Positions 6,364 to 13,541 of a stretch of DNA of 13,541 bases are shown piece by piece. Source of the DNA: JAYQPQ01 sp038145405 (GTDB taxonomy: Bacteria > Pseudomonadota > Gammaproteobacteria > Pseudomonadales > GM7GCV1); contig JAYQPQ010000049.1 of NCBI GenBank assembly GCA_038145405.1, positions 1-13,541 on the forward strand, written 5' to 3'. Each line of letters begins with the position of its first letter. The stretch's first letter is position 1. The notes beneath the pieces were generated by a model. That model was not told the origin of the DNA. It saw nothing but the letters and a program-made list of their open reading frames with translations, and did not search any database. A program made the translations under genes and the position numbers.

Positions 6364-9300
6364 CTAAACGGGTTTGACTACAAAAAGTAGATCGCCCGTA
6401 TTGACCTGAGCGCCACCCGACTGGTTAACCCGCACCACCTCGTAGGTCTTGTCGGTTTCGAACACCTCGCCGGCGCCATGCACGCTGGACAGCGAAATCT
6501 GCGAGAACAGCTTCATGGCTTCCATCTGGCACAGGGTCTGCGAGACATTGATGCGCGATCCCACCTTGACGTACTCGGGCTCGTTGGGCGAGGGCGTGGT
6601 ATAGAAGATACCGGTCATGGGGGCCAGCACCTTCAATTCTTTGGTGCCCTCGATGCGCAGCGAATCCACGTGACTGTCGCTGGTGTCGACACCGGCGTAG
6701 GCCATTTCTTCTTCCAGCGCTTCCTTGTCGATGCGCTGCAACAGTTTGGGCAGGTACTTGGTGTCGTACACGCCCTTGACGAAGACGTCGTCCTTGAGGA
6801 TGGTTTTCAGTAGCGGGATGTTGGTGCACACGCCCTTGATACTGACATCGTCCAACACTTCCAGCAGCTTGCGGATGGCATCGTTACGGTCTTCACCGTA
6901 GACGATCAACTGGGCAATCATGGAGTCGTAGAAGGGCGAAATGGTCTTACCTTCGGCGACGGCGCAGATCAGTTCCATATCGTCGCGTTTGGGGAATTTG
7001 CACTCGGTAACCAGTCCCGGGGTAGGAATAAAGTCGAATTCGCCCTTGGCGTTGATACGTGCTTTTTCCGCGGTGATGCGGGCTTCGATGGCAAAGCCCT
7101 CATTCTTGATCTCCAGATCCTTGATCGACTCGCCTTCGGCAATGCGAAATTGCTGGCTGACGATGGAGACGCCGCTGGTCCATTCGGTGACCGGGTGCTC
7201 CACCTGCAGGCGCGTGTTCATCTCCATGAAGTAGCAGGACTTGCTCTCCAGATCAAAGATAAATTCCACCGTGCCGGCGCCGATGTAGTCGACGGCGTCG
7301 GCCAGGTCGGCTGCACACTTGGAGACTTCCTTCTCCAGCTTCTTCGGCAGCATGGTGGAGCCGGATTCCTCGATCACCTTCTGGTTGTTGCGCTGTACGG
7401 TACAGTCGCGCACACCCAGCACCTTGGTGTTGTTGTAGGCGTCGCGCAGGATCTGCACTTCGATGTGGCGCATGGATTCGACAAATTTTTCCAGGTAGAG
7501 GTCGCCGTTGCCGAAGGCCGATTTGGCTTCCGAGAACACCCGATTAAAGGCGTCGCGAATTTCCGCCGCGTCGCGCACCACCTGAATGCCCTTGCCGCCA
7601 CCGCCGTGCACGGCTTTCAGCAGCACGGGGTAGCCGATTTCCTCGGCCACCTTGGCCGCAGCGGCCGCCGTGGTCAGGATGCCGTGGCTACCAGGAACCA
7701 CGGGCACTTCATTCTGCATGGCCGTGTTGATGGCGTTGGACTTGTTGCCCATAACGTCCATGGACTGTGCCTTGGGCCCGATAAAGTTGATGCGGTATTT
7801 GCGGCAGAGGCGAGCAAAGCCGGCATTTTCCGACAGGAAGCCGATGCCGGGGTGCAGCGAGTCGGCACCGTAGCGGCTGCCGATGGCCAGCACCGAGTGG
7901 GCGTTCAGGTAACTTTCGTCCGGCGTTTGTCCGCCGAGACTGACCACTTCGTCCTGGTCCTTGCGTATCATGTCGACGGCTACCGAATCCATATCCGGGT
8001 CCGATTGCACCAGCAGCACCTTCTTGTCGAGCTGCTGGGCGATGCGAATCAGTTTGACGGCGGTACAACCGCGCGCGTGGATCAGCACCTTCTCGATGGG
8101 GCCAAGCAGTTCGCGAGCCGTGACCAAGCGTTCCGGTTCCAGGCCGTCGTTGTCGGCAATGCGGCCTTCCAGACGTTCAGATAGAACCTGTTCAACCGTG
8201 CGGCTGGGCAACACAATACCCGGATCGATGGCTGCCAACTCGTCGTCCATGCCTTCGGCAAAGGGATGTTTGACCAGACCAGCCATGGCACCTGGCGTTT
8301 TGGCCAGGTAGTTGGAAACCGTGCACATGGAGGGCAGGAAGGAGGGCACCACCACACGGCCGGCGAAGGGCATGTCGGTGCCGCTGAAATAATAGGTCTG
8401 CACCAGCGGGTGGGTCACAAAGCTGGCTTGCGAACCACCGGTACAGTCGCCGAAACCGAAGACCACTACGGGCAAGCCGGTTTCCATAATAAAGCGGGTG
8501 ATACGGTCGTTGACGATGGCCATGGAGAAGAGCGCGTTAGCGCCTTCCTTGGTCTGCATTCCGCCGGAGGAGACGAAACACACCACCGGCAGTTTGCGCG
8601 AAGCGCATTCCACCAAAAGGTCGCACATTTTCTCCGCCGATGCCATGTCAAAGGCGCCGGCCTGGAAGGCGACATTGGAGATGACCACGCCCACGCGCGG
8701 GGTACCCTTGACGTTCTTCAGGCGGCCGATACCCGTGATGACACCACAGGGCGTGACCTTGGCCTTCAACGCTTTTTCGATGGACAGACGGAAGCCGGGG
8801 AAAGACACCGGGTTGGCCGTCATCATGTCGGCGTCGGTTTCTTCAAAGCCGCTGAAGAAGGTATCGCGGAAGGCTTCTACCGTGGCGGTTTTCTTGCGCT
8901 TGTAGGTGGACAGGGTTTTTTGCACCAGCAGATCGCGGTAGGCGATATTCAGCTGGTTCCAGAAGTCCTTGCGCTTGCCGATGCGCACCGGGTTGATGCG
9001 ACCTTCGTAGTTTTTGCCATACAGCTGCGAGTTCAGGTACTCGGGTACCAGGCTTTCAAAGAAGAAGGTGATCAGCACCAGCAGAGATTCGGACAGACGT
9101 GGGAAGCTGACGCGCTTCCACTCTTCCACGTCCTTGAGAAACTCACCGCGCTTGCGATGCTTGACGAAGTAGTTGAGCCATTGGGCGAATTGGCCGGTGG
9201 ATACGCCCGAGGAGCTATCGTTGGAGACGCGCTCGGTGGCCTGCTCGATGGCGTGATCGAGAATTTTCTTCAGCGATTCGGCGCTGAGGGTGTGGAACTC

Positions 9301-10902
9301 GCGCGTCTCGGCGGCGATCTCGTCGAAATTGGTGACGATGTTGTCGTAGAGCAGGTCGAAAATCAGAATGTTCTTGAACTGCACCAGAAAGTTGGACTTG
9401 AGTTCGGGCGCATAGAGCACATTGGACAGGGTTAGATCGGTGTCGCTATTTTTAAACACAGCGCCAGGTTTGGCGTCGTGCTCCTGCTCAAGCAGTTCGG
9501 CCAGACGTGCGAAGTTATATTGGCTGTCTGACTTCCAGCGGTTGTAAAGATAGAGCGTGATGCGGAAACACAGCTGGTGCAGGGCTTCCTTGTAATTCTT
9601 GTGCGGATCGCCCAACAGCAGGGTAGTGAAGCGACCGCGATCGACTGACTGTTCGGCGCGCTTCTCGCGGAAGGTTTTCCAGGCCTTGAACAGATCATCC
9701 TGGTAGACCAGCTTTTCCGGATCCTTGTGCCAGGATTCGAAAGCATCTTCGCGCGCCTTCAGCTGGCGAGCGGCCAGATCACCGGTGGGAATTTCCTCGC
9801 GTGCCAGGCGACCGTAGGCATCTACGTTGGATGAACTGATGCGGCCGCGTAGCGTCAGGTAACGAAGGTAGCGACAGGCGTGGTGAAAAGGGTTGGGGAA
9901 ATCGGTGACATTGGATTCCACCTGAAAATCGGCCAGCCGCTGCAGCTTGCGCAGGTTCTCGTCGCTTTCCAGGTAACGCTGTAACGCCTGCTGGTAGTCT
10001 TCCAGCACTTCCGGCTCTTCCGCCACCATGATCTGACAGGCACGTTCAATCGACTCTATGCCCGACAGAATGGCATCCACCAGCGGCACGATGCCGGCCG
10101 AAATATCTGTAGGTGCCCAATCGATGACGCCATCGATGACGCCGCGGCCCTGAAGCTCCACCGGCGCAATGCCGACGTAGCGCGCGCATTCCTGCCAGGA
10201 CAGGTTGTACTGGCGCGCGATGCTGGCCAGACCCTTGGGCTGGATAGTGTTGAACACGCCAGTGCGCAACGACAGCAGCAAGTTGGTAGCGGCCAGCGGA
10301 ATGGCACCGCCCGAGTAGCCCAGGCCGTAAATAATGCCGACCGTGGGCACCTGCACGTTGGTCATCTCGGCAATCAGGCGGGAAATACTGTGGGCCTGAT
10401 TGTTGGCATTGGCCTCGGCGCCGGCATCGGCCCCGGGCGTGTCCATAAAGGTCACAATGGGAATATTGCGATTATTAAAAGCGCGCACCAGGCGCGCTGC
10501 TTCGCGGTGATGCTCCGGGCTCCAGACGCCGTTTTTGACAGCGCGATTCTGCGCCAGGATGCCGATGCGGCGCGGACCGTTGGCCGTCTCCAGGGAAATT
10601 TCCACGGCGTACAGCGGACCCATGTCCACCTCGTTGAATACCTTGCCGTTGATCATGCGCACCGTCGCTTTGGCGCTGGGCAGGCTGCTGGCTTCGGCGG
10701 GATCCAGCACGCGGGCAATGTAGGCGTCGACGTCCAGCTTCTTGAGCTTCTGCAACTCCTTGTCCATTGCCCGTTGGCTCATCAGCCCTTTCATGTTGCG
10801 CGTCAGATCCATTAGTGGGCGGTTGGCTCCCACGTTACTGTCCTTGGCGCGTTGTTCGGCGAGGGCAAAAAGAGAGGGCTTGGCTTTGGTGCTGCGTGCC
10901 AT
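6364..10902 (-). CDS. Fused single-chain acyl-CoA carboxylase: AccA-like CT, linker, AccD-like CT, biotin carboxylase, biotin carrier domain (1512 aa)
   Basis: The chain holds all parts needed for biotin-dependent carboxylation of an acyl-CoA; acetyl- or propionyl-CoA is likely but not provable. In order: an AccA-like carboxyltransferase half (about 55-325; FMDTPGADAG, then YGLGYSGGA at 192-200); a mostly helical region without a recognised fold (about 326-690); an AccD-like half (about 690-910; SSGGMQTKEG at 778-787, GDCTGGSQAS near 818-827) with no CxxC zinc ribbon; biotin carboxylase (about 930-1395) with ATP-grasp loop HGGGGKG (1099-1105), EMNTRLQVEHP with Arg1231 and Glu1235, and Arg1275; and a biotinyl domain (about 1418-1512) with EAMKL, biotin on Lys1464. 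The open frame extends to an ATG at 11010, but ATG 10902 has GGAG (10909-10912) 6 nt upstream and lies below a likely promoter, so I chose it. It is transcribed divergently from nrdJ. No partner subunit gene is adjacent, consistent with a self-contained enzyme. Confidence 0.9.
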   Translation of the reverse strand: MARSTKAKPSLFALAEQRAKDSNVGANRPLMDLTRNMKGLMSQRAMDKELQKLKKLDVDAYIARVLDPAEASSLPSAKATVRMINGKVFNEVDMGPLYAVEISLETANGPRRIGILAQNRAVKNGVWSPEHHREAARLVRAFNNRNIPIVTFMDTPGADAGAEANANNQAHSISRLIAEMTNVQVPTVGIIYGLGYSGGAIPLAATNLLLSLRTGVFNTIQPKGLASIARQYNLSWQECARYVGIAPVELQGRGVIDGVIDWAPTDISAGIVPLVDAILSGIESIERACQIMVAEEPEVLEDYQQALQRYLESDENLRKLQRLADFQVESNVTDFPNPFHHACRYLRYLTLRGRISSSNVDAYGRLAREEIPTGDLAARQLKAREDAFESWHKDPEKLVYQDDLFKAWKTFREKRAEQSVDRGRFTTLLLGDPHKNYKEALHQLCFRITLYLYNRWKSDSQYNFARLAELLEQEHDAKPGAVFKNSDTDLTLSNVLYAPELKSNFLVQFKNILIFDLLYDNIVTNFDEIAAETREFHTLSAESLKKILDHAIEQATERVSNDSSSGVSTGQFAQWLNYFVKHRKRGEFLKDVEEWKRVSFPRLSESLLVLITFFFESLVPEYLNSQLYGKNYEGRINPVRIGKRKDFWNQLNIAYRDLLVQKTLSTYKRKKTATVEAFRDTFFSGFEETDADMMTANPVSFPGFRLSIEKALKAKVTPCGVITGIGRLKNVKGTPRVGVVISNVAFQAGAFDMASAEKMCDLLVECASRKLPVVCFVSSGGMQTKEGANALFSMAIVNDRITRFIMETGLPVVVFGFGDCTGGSQASFVTHPLVQTYYFSGTDMPFAGRVVVPSFLPSMCTVSNYLAKTPGAMAGLVKHPFAEGMDDELAAIDPGIVLPSRTVEQVLSERLEGRIADNDGLEPERLVTARELLGPIEKVLIHARGCTAVKLIRIAQQLDKKVLLVQSDPDMDSVAVDMIRKDQDEVVSLGGQTPDESYLNAHSVLAIGSRYGADSLHPGIGFLSENAGFARLCRKYRINFIGPKAQSMDVMGNKSNAINTAMQNEVPVVPGSHGILTTAAAAAKVAEEIGYPVLLKAVHGGGGKGIQVVRDAAEIRDAFNRVFSEAKSAFGNGDLYLEKFVESMRHIEVQILRDAYNNTKVLGVRDCTVQRNNQKVIEESGSTMLPKKLEKEVSKCAADLADAVDYIGAGTVEFIFDLESKSCYFMEMNTRLQVEHPVTEWTSGVSIVSQQFRIAEGESIKDLEIKNEGFAIEARITAEKARINAKGEFDFIPTPGLVTECKFPKRDDMELICAVAEGKTISPFYDSMIAQLIVYGEDRNDAIRKLLEVLDDVSIKGVCTNIPLLKTILKDDVFVKGVYDTKYLPKLLQRIDKEALEEEMAYAGVDTSDSHVDSLRIEGTKELKVLAPMTGIFYTTPSPNEPEYVKVGSRINVSQTLCQMEAMKLFSQISLSSVHGAGEVFETDKTYEVVRVNQSGGAQVNTGDLLFVVKPV

Positions 10903-10908
10903 CAATGA

Positions 10909-10912
10909 CTCC
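10909..10912 (-). promoter_or_regulatory. Ribosome-binding site that fixes the carboxylase start
   Basis: On the minus strand TTGGAG is followed by 6 nt (TCATTG) and ATG at 10902. No comparable spacing supports going without this downstream start, and the codons between 11010 and 10902 encode a Pro/Asn-rich, non-family-like extension. Confidence 0.65.
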
Positions 10913-10975
10913 AAGTGCGATTGGGCTTTGTGGTTGTCGTTAGTGTTCGGCGTGCCGGGGGCGGCATAACGATAG

Positions 10976-10984
10976 ATTCTACCA
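10976..10984 (-). promoter_or_regulatory. Extended -10 promoter candidate for the carboxylase gene
   Basis: The minus strand reads TGG followed by TAGAAT (5 of 6 to TATAAT), an extended -10 of the TGn type. No good -35 is seen at 16-18 bp, as is usual for extended -10 promoters. A transcript from here would begin near 10969, giving a leader of about 65 nt before ATG 10902 and excluding the upstream ATG at 11010. Confidence 0.42.
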
Positions 10985-11104
10985 TCCTTGATTGGCTCTG
11001 AGGCGAGCATCTCCCGCGATCACAATTGGTTGGAGTGCGGTGCGTTGTCGAGCAATTATTTATTTGTCGGGGACGTGGTTACCGCCGGCTAATGTGTACC
11101 TATT

Positions 11105-11124
11105 GGTGGATAGGCTGTGGGTAA
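11105..11124 (-). promoter_or_regulatory. Two DnaA-box-like sites in tandem
   Basis: GGTGGATAG (11105-11113) matches TGTGGATAA at 7 of 9 and TGTGGGTAA (11116-11124) at 8 of 9. Both have the same orientation and are 11 bp apart, one helical turn. DnaA is known to control nrdAB in E. coli from upstream boxes, so the place is sensible, but two imperfect 9-mers are weak evidence. Confidence 0.33.
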
Positions 11125-11182
11125 AAACACGCCCTTGAGGGTGTCGTTGGCGGCTGGCGAGGGTCCCCGTGCATAAAAGCAG

Positions 11183-11211
11183 TGGACACAACATATAGTG
11201 CAAAATAAAAT
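11183..11211 (+). promoter_or_regulatory. Sigma70-type promoter of nrdJ
   Basis: TGGACA (11183-11188, 5 of 6 to TTGACA) and TAAAAT (11206-11211, 5 of 6 to TATAAT) are separated by exactly 17 bp. Transcription would start near 11218, giving a leader of about 100 nt. The NrdR-like boxes cover the spacer and the expected start point. Confidence 0.62.
11186..11201 (+). promoter_or_regulatory. NrdR box 1
   Basis: The 16-mer ACACAACATATAGTGC agrees with the NrdR consensus acaCwAtATaTwGtgt at 14 of 16 positions. It overlaps the -35 element and spacer of the nrdJ promoter. NrdR is the nucleotide-sensing repressor of ribonucleotide reductase genes. Confidence 0.72.
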
Positions 11212-11216
11212 ATTTT

Positions 11217-11232
11217 TATCTATATGTGGTGG
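11217..11232 (+). promoter_or_regulatory. NrdR box 2 (degenerate)
   Basis: TATCTATATGTGGTGG matches the consensus at about 10 of 16 positions, keeping the core CTATAT and the GTG half. Its start is 31 bp from that of box 1, the usual three-turn spacing of paired NrdR boxes, which is the main reason for accepting it. It lies on the predicted transcription start. Confidence 0.58.
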
Positions 11233-11317
11233 TGGACGACTTGTCACCCCCCAGGTTTTGCACTACCTTAGGGGCCTTGAGATCACCCGACACTGAATAA
11301 GAGCGAGAAGAGGGTTC

Positions 11318-13465
11318 ATGGGACAAGCAGTAAAACCAATCAAACAACAACGCGAGATCGAGATCCAGTCCACCTCGCTGGATATCTGGGATAAGAAGTA
11401 TCGCCTCAAGGATCGCGACGGTAATCCCATCGACCGCGATATTCAGGACACCTTCAAGCGTGTCGCTAAATCCCTTGCTGACGTCGAAGAAACCGAAGCC
11501 AAGCGCAAGCAGTGTTACGACCGCTTCGTATGGGCCCTGCAAAACGGAGCCCTGCCAGCCGGTCGCATTATCTCCAACGCCGGTGCCCAGGCTTACAAGC
11601 CGTCGACCTCGACTATCAACTGCACCGTGTCGGGCACCATCAACGATTCCATGAACGAGATTCTGCTGAAGAATCACGAAGCCGGTATGACCCTGAAGGC
11701 GGGTTGTGGCATCGGCTACGAATTTTCGACACTGCGACCCAAGGGTGCCTATGTGTCCGGCGCCGGCGCGTACACCTCCGGCCCACTGTCCTTCATGGAT
11801 ATCTACGACAAGATGTGTTTCACCGTGTCCTCGGCCGGCGGTCGTCGCGGCGCGCAGATGGCCACCTTTGATGTCAGCCACCCGGACGTTGCCGATTTCA
11901 TTCGCGCCAAACGCGAAGATGGTCGCCTGCGCCAGTTTAATCTGTCGCTACTGATCACCGACGAGTTCATTGCAGCGGTGAAGGCCGATCGCGACTGGGC
12001 GCTGAGCTTTCCGCTGCTGGCCAAGGAAGTGGATGGCAGCAAGCTCGATCTCGACGATCCCAGTCAAGTGGTGTGGCGCGCTTTCCCGGGCGAGAACGGC
12101 TACGTCACCAACGATCAGGGTCTGGTCGCCTGTCGCATCTATAAGACCATTCGCGCGCAGCGGCTGTGGGACATGATCATGGCCTCCACCTACGACTTTG
12201 CCGAGCCGGGATTCATCCTGATCGACAAGGTGAACGAGATGAACAACAACTGGTGGTGTGAAGATATTCGCGCCACCAATCCCTGTGGCGAACAACCGCT
12301 GCCACCTTATGGCAGCTGCCTGCTGGGTTCGATCAACCTGACCAAGCTGGTGCTTGACCCCTTCACCGACAAGGCCCGCTTCGACTGGGATCGCTATCGC
12401 GAAGTGGTGGCGGTATTCACCCGCATGCTGGACAACGTGGTGGAGATCAACGGTTTGCCGCTGGAGCAGCAGCGCCGCGAAATCACCCAAAAGCGTCGCC
12501 ACGGTATGGGCTTCCTTGGTCTGGGTTCCACTGTGACCATGCTCGGCATGACTTATGGTGACAAGGCGTCGGTTGAGTTCACCGAGCGCGTAGCTCGCGA
12601 GATGGCCGTGGTGGGTTGGGAGCAGGCGCTGGCGCTGACCGACGAAAAGGGTCCGGCGCCGATTATGGAACAGGATTTTGAAGTCACCGCCGAGATGTTG
12701 GTCAAACGTCCCGAAATGAAAAAGGACGGCATCAAGGTCGGTGACAGCATCAAGGGTAAGGTGTTGCACGCGCGCTACAGTCGTTACATGCAGCGCGTGG
12801 CAGAGGTGGCTCCAGAGCTGGTGGACCAATTGGCGGAGAAGGGAGCGCGCTTCACGCACCATTCTTCGATTGCGCCCACCGGCACCATCTCGCTGTCACT
12901 GTCGAACAATGCCAGCAATGGCATCGAACCGAGCTTTGCACACCACTATGCGCGCAACGTGATTCGCGAGGGCCGCAAAACCAAGGAGAAGGTGGATGTC
13001 TTCTCCTTCGAGTTGCTGGCCTATCGCACTTTGGTTAACGCCAAGGCCATGCCCTACTCGGAAGACGAGAGCGAGAAGCTGCCGGACTGCTTTGTGACGG
13101 CCGAGACCATCACGCCGAAGCAGCACGTCGATATTCAGGCCGCGGCCCAGCTGTGGGTGGATTCGTCCATCTCCAAAACCGCCAACGTACCAACCGATTA
13201 CCCCTACGAAGACTTCAAGGACATCTACCTCTATGCGCATGAAAAAGGGCTTAAGGGTTGCACGACTTTCCGGTTCAATCCGGAGGCGTTCCAGGGAGTT
13301 CTGGTCAAAGAAAAAGACCTCGAAAGCACCATCTACCAGTTCACTTTGGAGGATGGCTCCACTGTCGAACTGAAGGGCAATGACCAGATTGAGTACGACG
13401 GTGAAACGCACACCGCCGCCAATTTGTTTGATGCGTTGAAAGAAGGTTACTACGGAAAATTTTGA
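11318..13465 (+). CDS. nrdJ: Adenosylcobalamin-dependent (class II) ribonucleotide reductase, catalytic chain NrdJ/NrdJa
   Basis: The enzyme reduces ribonucleotides to deoxyribonucleotides using a B12-generated thiyl radical. In the 715 residues the radical site is NPCGEQ (Asn321, Cys323, Glu325). The redox cysteine pair is Cys102 (TINCTVSG) and Cys334 (GSCLLGSINL), spaced as in class II enzymes. The phosphate-binding region APTGTISL ... NASNGIEP is at about 519-538, and KGCTTFRFNP lies near 646-655. No N-terminal ATP-cone is evident, so the overall activity site seems absent. The C-terminal tail with a cysteine pair for thioredoxin re-reduction is also missing, as in the split Pseudomonas NrdJa/NrdJb enzyme, where a second chain carries it. 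ATG 11318 has an AGAGGG site a few bases upstream. A promoter and paired NrdR-like boxes precede it. The gene is divergent from the fused carboxylase. Confidence 0.94.
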   Translation: MGQAVKPIKQQREIEIQSTSLDIWDKKYRLKDRDGNPIDRDIQDTFKRVAKSLADVEETEAKRKQCYDRFVWALQNGALPAGRIISNAGAQAYKPSTSTINCTVSGTINDSMNEILLKNHEAGMTLKAGCGIGYEFSTLRPKGAYVSGAGAYTSGPLSFMDIYDKMCFTVSSAGGRRGAQMATFDVSHPDVADFIRAKREDGRLRQFNLSLLITDEFIAAVKADRDWALSFPLLAKEVDGSKLDLDDPSQVVWRAFPGENGYVTNDQGLVACRIYKTIRAQRLWDMIMASTYDFAEPGFILIDKVNEMNNNWWCEDIRATNPCGEQPLPPYGSCLLGSINLTKLVLDPFTDKARFDWDRYREVVAVFTRMLDNVVEINGLPLEQQRREITQKRRHGMGFLGLGSTVTMLGMTYGDKASVEFTERVAREMAVVGWEQALALTDEKGPAPIMEQDFEVTAEMLVKRPEMKKDGIKVGDSIKGKVLHARYSRYMQRVAEVAPELVDQLAEKGARFTHHSSIAPTGTISLSLSNNASNGIEPSFAHHYARNVIREGRKTKEKVDVFSFELLAYRTLVNAKAMPYSEDESEKLPDCFVTAETITPKQHVDIQAAAQLWVDSSISKTANVPTDYPYEDFKDIYLYAHEKGLKGCTTFRFNPEAFQGVLVKEKDLESTIYQFTLEDGSTVELKGNDQIEYDGETHTAANLFDALKEGYYGKF

Positions 13466-13477
13466 TGCGGGATTGCT

Positions 13478-13541
13478 GTGAGCAAATCGCGCAAAAATAA
13501 CCGCGCGCTACCACTAGGTAAGTTGCGCAGACTTGTGTATA
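13478..13541 (+). CDS. Possible start of a downstream gene (truncated by window edge)
   Basis: GTG at 13478 opens a frame that stays open to the end of the window, giving a basic 21-residue N-terminus beginning VSKSRKNNRALPLGKL. GGGA at 13469-13472 is a possible ribosome-binding site 5 nt upstream, and the gap to nrdJ is only 12 bp. It does not resemble the NrdJb start I would expect. The sequence is too short to call, and it may be simply intergenic. Confidence 0.2.
   Translation, partial: MSKSRKNNRALPLGKLRRLVY

Larger units (their letters stand above)
11011..11317. other. Divergent control region between the carboxylase and nrdJ
   Basis: About 300 bp without a gene. It contains an AT-rich patch near 11054-11066, two DnaA-like boxes, the nrdJ promoter with its NrdR-like boxes, and a leader of about 100 nt before nrdJ. 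No cobalamin-riboswitch-sized structured element is apparent. Confidence 0.7.

Noticed and set aside
7150..9435. Long plus-strand open frames (344 and 389 codons) opposite the carboxylase
   Set aside because: His/Gly/Val-rich shadow translations of a gene whose own strand carries clear catalytic motifs throughout.
11218..11317. Cobalamin riboswitch before nrdJ
   Set aside because: The leader is only about 100 nt, shorter than such riboswitches, and I see no B12-box-like conserved core; NrdR-like boxes explain control better.
11948..12862. 304-codon minus-strand open frame
   Set aside because: Antisense to nrdJ, which has all active-site motifs in the other strand; composition is shadow-like.

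Overview
The window is a GC-rich chromosomal segment, most likely from a gammaproteobacterium. Evidence for this is the tesA / ybbA-ybbP divergent cluster, a Pseudomonas-style class II ribonucleotide reductase, and a very long carboxyltransferase-biotin carboxylase fusion of a kind I associate with marine gammaproteobacteria. No rRNA, tRNA, CRISPR, insertion sequence or phage gene is visible, so this is ordinary chromosome rather than a mobile island.

Layout. (1) 1-657: the 3' part of recJ, its 5' end lying outside the window. (2) 713-2132: three small membrane-protein genes of unknown role on the same strand, ending in a DUF2721-type gene whose last codons are displaced by a 5-bp tandem duplication. 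(3) 2175-2801 (minus): a secreted SGNH thioesterase/lysophospholipase (tesA). It is divergent from 2868-6016 (plus), an ABC ATPase and a ten-helix FtsX-fold permease (ybbA-ybbP), which overlap by 10 bp. A perfect 9-bp inverted repeat sits in the shared promoter region. (4) 6017-6363: a non-coding convergent gap with several hairpins, including a 75-nt near-perfect hairpin followed by T6 on the minus strand. (5) 6364-10902 (minus): one polypeptide of 1512 residues carrying an AccA-like half, a roughly 360-residue linker, an AccD-like half, biotin carboxylase and biotin carrier domain. The start was revised from 11010 to 10902 on ribosome-binding-site and promoter evidence. (6) 11011-11317: a divergent control region with a sigma70-like promoter flanked and overlapped by two NrdR-like boxes 31 bp apart, plus two DnaA-like boxes. 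(7) 11318-13465: nrdJ, the catalytic chain of an adenosylcobalamin-dependent ribonucleotide reductase.

How the genes fit together. TesA and YbbAP form a conserved neighbourhood in which a periplasmic lipid hydrolase is paired with an envelope ABC transporter of the MacB/LolCDE/FtsX type. The fused carboxylase carries every catalytic part needed to carboxylate an acyl-CoA on one chain, but its substrate cannot be read from sequence. nrdJ supplies deoxyribonucleotides and shows the NrdR operator arrangement typical of nrd genes. Its C-terminal thiol tail is missing, as in the split NrdJa/NrdJb enzymes. The most unusual items are the domain order of the carboxylase (alpha-CT before beta-CT, both before BC-BCCP), the duplication frameshift in the DUF2721 gene, the tesA-ybbA palindrome and the large 3' hairpin of the carboxylase transcript. 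I do not see a wholly new multi-gene system here.
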